A DNA stretch of 64,000 nucleotides. It comes from Pectobacterium punjabense. GTDB lineage: Bacteria > Pseudomonadota > Gammaproteobacteria > Enterobacterales > Enterobacteriaceae. Position numbers and translations under genes: made by a program. The notes under the pieces were generated by a model, which was not told where the DNA came from, ran no database searches, and was given only the letters and a program-made list of their open reading frames with translations. Shown here in pieces: positions 57,572 through 64,000 of the stretch (position 1 is the stretch's first letter; each line of letters starts with the position of its first letter). The stretch covers positions 1,798,001 to 1,862,000 of the forward strand of contig NZ_CP038498.1 in assembly GCF_012427845.1 (NCBI RefSeq). Direction: 5' to 3'.

Positions 57572-58081
57572 CACGCATAATTCCTTGTTTATCAGCGGTG
57601 GGCTTGTCAACGGTAGCGATCCCGCAGGCCGTTCAGAGAACGAGTCGTCTCTTATTTCTGTAAGTTCTTAATCATATGACGGGTTACAGAGGTTTATGGC
57701 GATTTATAGCGATCTGTCTCACAAAAATACATGTCCCCCAATCGATGGTGCCCACGTATTACCGTTCATATCCGATATAACACCGTGTTTTTGTTAATGA
57801 ATTGAAAATTAACTGTAGCTATTGTAATTAATCTGATTGAATGATAATAATTGTTATTAGCAATTACATTTTTATTGGTCCTGACATAAGGGTTTGGCTG
57901 TCTTGAGGTTATGCCACAGGGGATACCTCCGGCGTTCACTGTCAGAACCGATAGCAATCCGCCAAAGTGTTTCGCGTAAGGCGAAGCATTTTGGCATTTT
58001 TTTGTCTGTGCTGCGGTGAGTGGTCTGCCACAGGCGATGGCTTTTATTGACGGTTGGATACTTAACCAAAGGGGAAGGACA
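57572..58081. promoter_or_regulatory. Divergent region between ybhG and the siderophore receptor
   Basis: 510 bases with no supported gene; a 182-codon frame on the minus strand is the shadow of the receptor gene and its leader. It contains the Fur box at 57842-57856 about 225 bases before the receptor start. A CecR-type TetR regulator gene, found here in E. coli, is absent. Confidence 0.5.
57842..57856. promoter_or_regulatory. Fur box of the siderophore uptake operon
   Basis: TGATAATAATTGTTA matches the 7-1-7 Fur consensus TGATAATNATTATCA at 13 of 15 positions. It precedes the TonB receptor gene, consistent with iron repression. The distance to the start is long, so a leader of about 200 bases is inferred. 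Confidence 0.7.
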
Positions 58082-60199
58082 GTGAACCAGATGCGCACTT
58101 TACTCGCATTGATGCCATGCGTGCTGATTGCTCCGACGTATGCACAGGATGACACGACGAAAAAGGGTGAGGCGAATGGCGATGAGATGGTGATAACCGC
58201 CTCGCGCTCGAATATCCAGCAGCAGAAAGCGCCGCAGGTAGTCACCGTCATTACTAAGGAGCAAATCGAGCAGCAGATGCAGGTCACCTCTGACTCGTCG
58301 CAAATTCTGAGCAATCTGTTGCCTTCGTTTTCCCCCAGCCGTCAGAAGATGAGTGGCAGCGGTGAAACTTTCCGCGGTCGTGCCGCTTTGGTGATGATTG
58401 ACGGTATTCCTCAATCCAATCCTTTGCGTCCCACCGGACGTGAGATGCATACCGTCGACTACTCGATGGTTGAACGTATTGAAGTGATTCATGGTGCCAA
58501 TGCGACTAACGGGATGGGGGCAACGGGTGGGGTGATCAATATCATCACCCGTCGACCGGAAAATGGTTCGTTTAATCAGCACGTCAACGTACAGACTACG
58601 ATCCCGACAGAGAAGATTCGCGGTGAAACCGCCAGCTATAAAACCACCTATCGGGTTGATGGGCGTGAAGACTATCTCGATTACCTGTTCTCGATTGGCT
58701 ATGAGAATCAGGGGCTGTATCTGGACGGCAACAATCGTCCCGTCGGCGTCGATAATACGCAGGGCGATACCATGGACTCCCGCGCTTACGATCTGCTAGC
58801 GAAAGTTGGCTACTGGCTGGATGACTATCAGCGTATTCAACTAAGCGTGAACCGCTATAACATCAAAGGTGAAAATAACTATCTGAGCGTGGATGGCGTG
58901 CGCAGGCTCGGTATTCCTACCACGTCGGTACGCGGTACGCCACCGGGTGAAGCACCGAATAACAGCATTTGGACAACGGGCTTAACGTATGAACACCACG
59001 ATCTGGCAGGGATGAAGCTGTCAGCATTGGTGTTTAATCAGCGCTATGAGGCGCTGTTTGGTGCAACCCTGTCGGATACTTTCCAGGATACCTCTATTGC
59101 TCCTTTCCGTACGCTTTACGATCAGTCCCGCTCGGTTGCTAATAAGTACGGTACCAAGCTGGCGCTGACGAAAGACGACTTGCTGGATGACACGCTGAAA
59201 GTGACGGTGGGTTTCGATACGCTATACGATAAGGGTAAACAGGATCTCTACCTGACCAAACGTACCTATGTGCCGGAGATGGAATACACCAACTATTCGC
59301 CGTTTATTCAGGCCGAATATCAACTGCTGGATAACGTCACGCTGCACGCGGGTGTACGCCATGAAATTGCCAAGCTTCAGGTTAATGATTACCAAACACT
59401 GGCGTCTAATAATAGCGTGACGGTACAAGGCGGCAGCCCGAAATTTAATGAGACGCTGTATAACGCCGGTATCGTTTATGCCGCGACGGATTCGCTGAGT
59501 CTGTTTGCCAACTACTCGGAAGGATTCGGTATGCCGGATGTAGGGCGTGCGCTGCGTTCCATTGATCAGTCAGGCATTAGCCTGAATAATTTTGACGGCT
59601 TTAAACCGATTGTCACGGATAACGTAGAAACGGGATTCCGGTTTAAGAAAGATCGTTTCGATCTTGAAGCCAGCTACTATCAATCCAACGCAAAACTGGG
59701 TGAACGTGTGGTGCAAAGTGGGGATGTCTTTACTTCCCAGCGCCAGCGTACACGTATTCAAGGCGTTGAGGTCACCGCGGGCTATCAGATCAACGAACAG
59801 CATAAAGTCAACGCATCTTACGCTCATATGGAAGGAAAATTTGACAGCAATAGTGACGGTAAGCTGGATAAAAAACTTAACGGTTTGAATAATGTTGCGC
59901 CGGATCGGGTTATCGCCAGTTGGTCTGCAAACTGGAACGATAAGTGGAGCTCGTTCGTACAGGCGAATTATGCCTTCAGCCGCAGTTTTGATGATGCGGG
60001 ATTGGCGTTTGACGGCTATCTGCTGATGGATGCTGCGGTAGGGTACAAGCTGCCGTATGGTCGTCTCAACGTTGCGGTGGCGAACCTGTTGGATAAGCAG
60101 TACATCACCTACTATTCCCAGGCGGCACAGGCAAATGATACACGCTATTTCTCCGGGCGTGGTCGCACGGTAACGCTGGGTTATTCGATTGATTTCTAA
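58082..60199 (+). CDS. TonB-dependent siderophore receptor
   Basis: 705 residues from GTG 58082, chosen because AAGGGGAAGG lies a few bases upstream and MRTLLALMPCVLIAPTYAQ makes the signal peptide; an ATG at 58091 is the alternative. A TonB box-like stretch (DEMVITASR) follows, then the plug domain (about 55-170; VVTVITKEQIEQQ, RGRAALVMIDGIPQS, GANATNGMGATGGVINIITR) and a 22-strand barrel ending in aromatic F (GYSIDF). The sequence pattern resembles IutA/RhtA hydroxamate receptors; the ligand is uncertain. Operon of five genes with Fur control. Confidence 0.9.
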   Translation: MNQMRTLLALMPCVLIAPTYAQDDTTKKGEANGDEMVITASRSNIQQQKAPQVVTVITKEQIEQQMQVTSDSSQILSNLLPSFSPSRQKMSGSGETFRGRAALVMIDGIPQSNPLRPTGREMHTVDYSMVERIEVIHGANATNGMGATGGVINIITRRPENGSFNQHVNVQTTIPTEKIRGETASYKTTYRVDGREDYLDYLFSIGYENQGLYLDGNNRPVGVDNTQGDTMDSRAYDLLAKVGYWLDDYQRIQLSVNRYNIKGENNYLSVDGVRRLGIPTTSVRGTPPGEAPNNSIWTTGLTYEHHDLAGMKLSALVFNQRYEALFGATLSDTFQDTSIAPFRTLYDQSRSVANKYGTKLALTKDDLLDDTLKVTVGFDTLYDKGKQDLYLTKRTYVPEMEYTNYSPFIQAEYQLLDNVTLHAGVRHEIAKLQVNDYQTLASNNSVTVQGGSPKFNETLYNAGIVYAATDSLSLFANYSEGFGMPDVGRALRSIDQSGISLNNFDGFKPIVTDNVETGFRFKKDRFDLEASYYQSNAKLGERVVQSGDVFTSQRQRTRIQGVEVTAGYQINEQHKVNASYAHMEGKFDSNSDGKLDKKLNGLNNVAPDRVIASWSANWNDKWSSFVQANYAFSRSFDDAGLAFDGYLLMDAAVGYKLPYGRLNVAVANLLDKQYITYYSQAAQANDTRYFSGRGRTVTLGYSIDF

Positions 60200-61199
60200 G
60201 CTTAACCGATTTAACCGCGTCCTTAATTCAGTAGCACGGCAGCGTTTTACGCTGGCCGTGTTGTTGTCTTTTCTGCTGGTGACGCTGGTACAGGCGGCAG
60301 AACCGCCGCGTCAGATTCGGCATGCGCTGGGTGTGGCCACTGTGAAGGGGACGCCACTACGTGTCGTGACGCTGTTTCAGGGCGCGACTGACTCTGCCGT
60401 GGCGCTGGGAATCAAACCGGTTGGCGTGGTGGAATCGTGGACGGAGAAGCCGATTTATCGCTACCTCCGCCCCGCATTACAAGGTGTGACGCTGGTTGGA
60501 CTGGAAACACAGCCCAGCCTGGAAACCATCGCGCTACTCAAGCCCGATCTCATCGTGGCATCGACTTTTCGGCATGAAAAAATCTACGGTCTGCTGTCGC
60601 AGATCGCACCAACGATTGCGCTGGATAGGGTGTCGGAATTTAAGGATACGATCCAGATGATGGGCATCGCGCTAAACAGGGAAGATAAGGCGAACGAAAT
60701 TTTATCCCACTGGGATCGGCGTGTGGATTCGCTGCGCGATCGGTTGAAAGCCCGATTCGGCGCGCGCTGGCCGCTCAGCGTGTCCATTCTCGAATTCCGT
60801 GAAGATCACATGCGCACTTATCTGCCCGCCAGCTTTGCCGGATCGGTGCTGGAGGAAATCGGCTTTGTCTGGTCGCGTCCGGAAAGCTACACCGCAGGCG
60901 TGATGCAAAAACTCACCAGCAAGGAGAGCATTCCGGTGGTGGATGCCGATCTGTTCTTTGTTTTGCTCCGTTCAGACAAGCCAGCAGTGGCGCAGAACTA
61001 TCGCGATTGGCAGACTCATCCGCTCTGGCAGCGGCTTCGTGCGCCTCAGAACCAGCAGGTCTATCCGGTGGATAATGTAGCCTGGAGCCTGTCCGGCGGT
61101 ATTGTGGGGGCGAATCATATGCTGGACGATATTGAACGACAGTTTGCCGATCCTGCGGGTAAAAAAAGCAATATTGCAAGGGAGAGCACTACACGATGA
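60189..61199 (+). CDS. Iron-siderophore ABC transporter substrate-binding protein
   Basis: A 336-residue FecB-like protein. The start is probably TTG 60189 (overlapping the receptor end by 11 bases), giving a basic N-terminus and the signal peptide [21 protein letters not shown] (cleavage near residue 37). Motifs: [24 protein letters not shown] and the family's long LKPDLIVAS segment. No lipobox, so it is a free periplasmic protein. It hands the ferric siderophore to the FecCD-like permeases. Confidence 0.88.
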   Translation: MISKLNRFNRVLNSVARQRFTLAVLLSFLLVTLVQAAEPPRQIRHALGVATVKGTPLRVVTLFQGATDSAVALGIKPVGVVESWTEKPIYRYLRPALQGVTLVGLETQPSLETIALLKPDLIVASTFRHEKIYGLLSQIAPTIALDRVSEFKDTIQMMGIALNREDKANEILSHWDRRVDSLRDRLKARFGARWPLSVSILEFREDHMRTYLPASFAGSVLEEIGFVWSRPESYTAGVMQKLTSKESIPVVDADLFFVLLRSDKPAVAQNYRDWQTHPLWQRLRAPQNQQVYPVDNVAWSLSGGIVGANHMLDDIERQFADPAGKKSNIARESTTR

Positions 61200-61214
61200 G
61201 TACTACACGATGAG
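61187..61214 (+). repeat. Tandem 14-base duplication at the gene junction
   Basis: ACTACACGATGAG occurs twice in succession (61188-61200 and 61202-61214), with period 14. The first copy contains the stop of the binding-protein gene (TGA within ATGA), the second the ATG of the permease. Without the duplication the two genes would overlap by four bases. Confidence 0.85.
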
Positions 61215-62199
61215 ACAGAGCATCGTGACGGCAGTGGGCATCACATTGCTGCTGTTCAGTATCGTCGCCAGCCTGATGTTGGGGCAGACCACGATTTCGT
61301 TTGGTGCGGTGTTCAACGCGCTATTCCATTACGATCCGCAGCAGATCGATCAGATTCTGGTGTTGACGACACGTCTGTCGCGGACGGTAATTGCTCTCGT
61401 TGTCGGTGCCAGTCTTGCCGTCGCCGGAGCCTTAATGCAGGCGCTGACGCGTAACCCGCTGGCTTCGCCGGGGATATTCGGCATTAACGCGGGGGCTATG
61501 TTTGCCATCGTACTGCTGTCTTCGCTGTTGACCTTTTCCTCACAGACCGCACTGGCCTGGACGGCCTATCTGGGTGCCGCTGTTGCGGGCGTCATGGTGT
61601 ATGTGCTGGGAACGCTGGGTAATGCTCGCTCAAGCCATTTACGTATTGTGCTGGCTGGTGCCGCGATTAGCGCGCTGTTTATCTCGTTTACGCAGGCGTT
61701 GCTGGTGATCAATCAGGACGGGTTGGACAGCATGCTGTTCTGGCTGGCCGGTTCGGTGTCTGGCCGCAGTCTGTCGATGCTGTTGCCGCTGCTGCCGTAT
61801 TTTGTCATGGCGCTATTCCTTACGCTGCTGTTAGCGCGTCACCTGAATATTCTGGTGGCGGGCGACGAGATCGCCAAAGGGTTGGGACAGCGAACCACTC
61901 TGGTCCGTGCGTTATCCGGGCTGTGTGTGATCGGGTTGGCGGGCGGCGCCGTGGCGATAGCTGGAAATATCGGTTTTATTGGGCTGATTGTGCCGCATAT
62001 GGTGCGCCGTCTACTGTCTGCCGATCATCGCTGGCTGTTGCCCGGCTGCGCGATTTTTGGTGCCACGTTGTTACTGCTGGCGGATGTCGTTGCACGCTTG
62101 CTGATTGTGCCGCAGGAGGTACCGGTTGGGGCAATGACCGCGCTGCTAGGTGCGCCTTTCTTCATTTATCTGGCGAGAAAAGGGATGCGGCATGGGTAA
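61210..62199 (+). CDS. Iron-siderophore ABC permease (FecC-like)
   Basis: 329 residues from ATG 61210 ([16 protein letters not shown]), the second ATG after the duplication; starting at 61195 would stop after five codons. BtuC/FecCD fold: nine or ten hydrophobic segments, [60 protein letters not shown]. With the following permease it forms the transport channel. Confidence 0.93.
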   Translation: MRQSIVTAVGITLLLFSIVASLMLGQTTISFGAVFNALFHYDPQQIDQILVLTTRLSRTVIALVVGASLAVAGALMQALTRNPLASPGIFGINAGAMFAIVLLSSLLTFSSQTALAWTAYLGAAVAGVMVYVLGTLGNARSSHLRIVLAGAAISALFISFTQALLVINQDGLDSMLFWLAGSVSGRSLSMLLPLLPYFVMALFLTLLLARHLNILVAGDEIAKGLGQRTTLVRALSGLCVIGLAGGAVAIAGNIGFIGLIVPHMVRRLLSADHRWLLPGCAIFGATLLLLADVVARLLIVPQEVPVGAMTALLGAPFFIYLARKGMRHG

Positions 62200-63223
62200 G
62201 GTGTTTACCGTGCGGATGGGGAGCGTTTCACGTCAGATTGATCTACGTACCTCTGTGGTGGCGCTCTTGCTCCTGCTGGTGCTGTTAGCCGTCGTGTTTC
62301 TCTCTCTGTCGCTGGGGGAAGTGGTGCTGTCGCCTGTGCAGGTGATGTCGGCGCTGCTGGGAAAGGCAGGCAGCGGTGTGTATTTTATCGTCAACGACCT
62401 GCGTTTACCGCGAGCGCTGTTGGCGCTATTGGTCGGCGGTGCGCTGGCGATATCCGGCTTGATTCTGCAAAGCATTGTGCGTAATCCATTAGCCTCGCCG
62501 GATATTCTGGGGATTACCAGCGGTGCATCGGCGGCAGCGGTCTTCTTCCTCTCGTTTCTGGCGACGGCGATAAGCCAGCGCTGGCTCCCGCTGGCGGCGA
62601 TGGGCGGGGCGTGGATAACGGCGCTCGCGATTTATCTGCTGGCCTGGAAGCAGGGCGCATCGCCGCTGCGGTTGGTGCTGGTTGGCGTTGGGCTGTCTGC
62701 CATCATGGGCGCGGCAGTCACGATGATGCTGGTATTTAGCCCGATAGGCACCACGCTGACAGCCTATGTGTGGCTGACGGGCAGTATTTACGGCGCACAG
62801 TGGCAGCATGTGTCAGAGCTGACGGGCTGGTTGTTGCTTGGTGCACCGTTTTTAGTGGGGCTGGCGAGACACGTTAACGTGCATGAGTTGGATGATGCGT
62901 TGGCCTGCGGTGTTGGCCAGTCTGTTGGGCGTATCCGGCTTGCGCTGTTAACGCTGAGCGTCGCGCTGGCAGGGGCTGCCATTGCCTATGCAGGCGCGAT
63001 GGCGTTTGTTGGCCTGCTGGCACCGCATATCGCGAAAAAGCTGGCGAGCCGTTCATTTCCCGGTCTGGCGCTGGTGTCAGCGCTGACGGGCGGTTTATTG
63101 GTGATGGTGGCCGATTTGATTGGCCGCACTGCGTTCCTGCCGTTGGATCTGCCTGCTGGTATTTTTATCTCTGTGCTCGGAACGCCTTTCTTTATCTATT
63201 TATTGCTTCGGCAACGTTACTGA
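62192..63223 (+). CDS. Iron-siderophore ABC permease (FecD-like)
   Basis: 343 residues from ATG 62192, overlapping the preceding gene by 8 bases. FecCD family: [74 protein letters not shown]. Pairs with the FecC-like protein. Nearest named relatives by layout are the Fec and the achromobactin-type Cbr permeases; sequence alone does not decide. Confidence 0.93.
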   Translation: MGKVFTVRMGSVSRQIDLRTSVVALLLLLVLLAVVFLSLSLGEVVLSPVQVMSALLGKAGSGVYFIVNDLRLPRALLALLVGGALAISGLILQSIVRNPLASPDILGITSGASAAAVFFLSFLATAISQRWLPLAAMGGAWITALAIYLLAWKQGASPLRLVLVGVGLSAIMGAAVTMMLVFSPIGTTLTAYVWLTGSIYGAQWQHVSELTGWLLLGAPFLVGLARHVNVHELDDALACGVGQSVGRIRLALLTLSVALAGAAIAYAGAMAFVGLLAPHIAKKLASRSFPGLALVSALTGGLLVMVADLIGRTAFLPLDLPAGIFISVLGTPFFIYLLLRQRY

Positions 63224-63232
63224 GATTGTAAG

Positions 63233-64000
63233 ATGATGCGAGAGAATGTGCTGCCAACACACGTATATCCAACTCACGGCGAAGCGATTGCCAGCCAGTC
63301 GCTGACGCTGAGTTATGAAAAACAGGTTGTGATTGATGCGTTGGATATCGCGCTGCCAGCCCAGAAAATTTCGGTGCTGGTGGGGAGTAACGGCTGCGGT
63401 AAGAGCACGTTGTTGAAGTCGTTCGCCCGTCTGCTGAAACCGACAAGTGGGACGATTATTGTCAACGGGGCGGATATCCATCGGCAATCTACCGTTGAGG
63501 TGGCGAAGTCACTGGCGATTCTTCCACAAACGCCAACTGCGCCGGAAGGGCTGACGGTGTATCAATTGGTGAAGATGGGGCGTTATCCGCACCAGTCGTG
63601 GCTCAAGCAGTGGTCGACAACGGACGAAGAAAAAGTGATTCAGGCGTTGCACAGCACTGGCGTATTGGCATTAAAGGATCGCGCAGTAGATTCGCTATCC
63701 GGCGGGCAGCGCCAGCGTGTATGGATCGCTATGACGCTGGCGCAGGATACCGATATTGTTCTGTTGGATGAGCCGACGACGTATCTCGATCTGGCGCATC
63801 AGATGGAGGTGCTGGATTTGCTGCGGGAACTGAACCTTCAGCAGCAGAAAACTATTGTCATGGTGTTACATGATTTGAATCTGGCGTGTCGCTACGCACA
63901 CCACATGGTAGCCGTGCATAACCGGACGGTGTTTGCACAGGGGAATCCGCGCGACATTCTTACCGAAGCTACGGTAAAAACGGTGTTTAACCTGAACTGT
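63233..64000 (+). CDS. Iron-siderophore ABC ATPase (FecE-like), truncated by the window edge
   Basis: Reading frame from ATG 63233 (or ATG 63236) that is still open at the right edge. Walker A GSNGCGKST, PTAPEGLTVYQLVKMGRYPHQ, signature LSGGQRQR, Walker B DIVLLDEPTTYLD and the switch histidine in VLHDLNLACRYA. The missing C-terminus is probably short: FecE-type ATPases have about 255-270 residues and 256 codons are visible here. It energises the two permeases; ten bases separate it from the FecD-like gene. Confidence 0.92.
   Translation, partial: MMRENVLPTHVYPTHGEAIASQSLTLSYEKQVVIDALDIALPAQKISVLVGSNGCGKSTLLKSFARLLKPTSGTIIVNGADIHRQSTVEVAKSLAILPQTPTAPEGLTVYQLVKMGRYPHQSWLKQWSTTDEEKVIQALHSTGVLALKDRAVDSLSGGQRQRVWIAMTLAQDTDIVLLDEPTTYLDLAHQMEVLDLLRELNLQQQKTIVMVLHDLNLACRYAHHMVAVHNRTVFAQGNPRDILTEATVKTVFNLNC

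Noticed and set aside
57766..58314. A 182-codon minus-strand frame upstream of and inside the receptor gene
   Set aside because: It is the shadow of the receptor leader and first codons, and it would cross the Fur box; its cysteine-rich sequence matches no family and the receptor frame is certain.
1..64000. CRISPR array or retron
   Set aside because: No regularly spaced direct repeats of 23-40 bases and no reverse-transcriptase motif (YxDD) were seen in the window.

Overview
The window looks like a soft-rot enterobacterial chromosome, most likely Pectobacterium. Gene order from mtfA to the ybh exporter closely follows Escherichia coli (moeBA, gsiABCD, bioA/bioBFCD, uvrB, ybhK, moaABCDE, ybhL, ybhRSFG). 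A GH12 endoglucanase of the CelS type next to bioA points to a plant cell-wall degrader. No species call is possible from sequence reading alone.

Bases 1 to about 16,080 are an AT-rich integrated element. A P4-type tyrosine integrase (14623-15903, minus) lies beside the 3' end of a tRNA-Asn gene (16083-16158, minus), which carries the integration core. The element has a MOBP-type relaxase, a relaxosome protein and a likely oriT, but no type IV secretion genes are visible, so within the window it looks mobilizable rather than self-transmissible. The left boundary was not found and probably lies outside. Cargo includes an HNH endonuclease-like protein, a lipoprotein/lipoprotein/membrane-protein group, a decayed IS903-like insertion sequence, and a three-gene cassette of ParB/Srx-like protein, D12-class adenine methyltransferase and a membrane-anchored helical protein (8204-11809). 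It also has a ribbon-helix-helix protein paired with a small PD-(D/E)XK-like protein, two tiny overlapping genes and a 345-residue protein of unknown function. The ParB/methyltransferase/membrane cassette is the best candidate for an undescribed, possibly anti-phage, system.

Bases 16,080-25,620 are core genome with local oddities: mtfA, a tRNA-Ser(CGA) locus that looks decayed, a DUF1311 protein, two proteins of unknown function, a repeat made of consecutive short hairpins, yqaE, a diguanylate cyclase with an intact inhibitory site, a nitroreductase and moeAB. Bases 26,091-31,507 encode the GsiABCD glutathione importer. Then follow maeA, cdd, yohJK, celS and the biotin cluster, where bioA diverges from bioBFCD around a BirA operator.

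From 42,000 to 44,350 there is a non-syntenic insertion with a secreted six-cysteine protein, an unknown partner and a 1.1-kb non-coding stretch holding DnaA-box-like sites and the LexA box of uvrB. After uvrB come a VOC protein, a membrane-anchored coiled-coil protein, ybhK, and the molybdopterin operon moaABCDE behind a Moco riboswitch-like leader. The ybhGFSR ABC exporter follows, then a Fur-box-preceded iron-siderophore uptake operon (TonB receptor, binding protein, two permeases, ATPase), whose last gene runs off the right edge.
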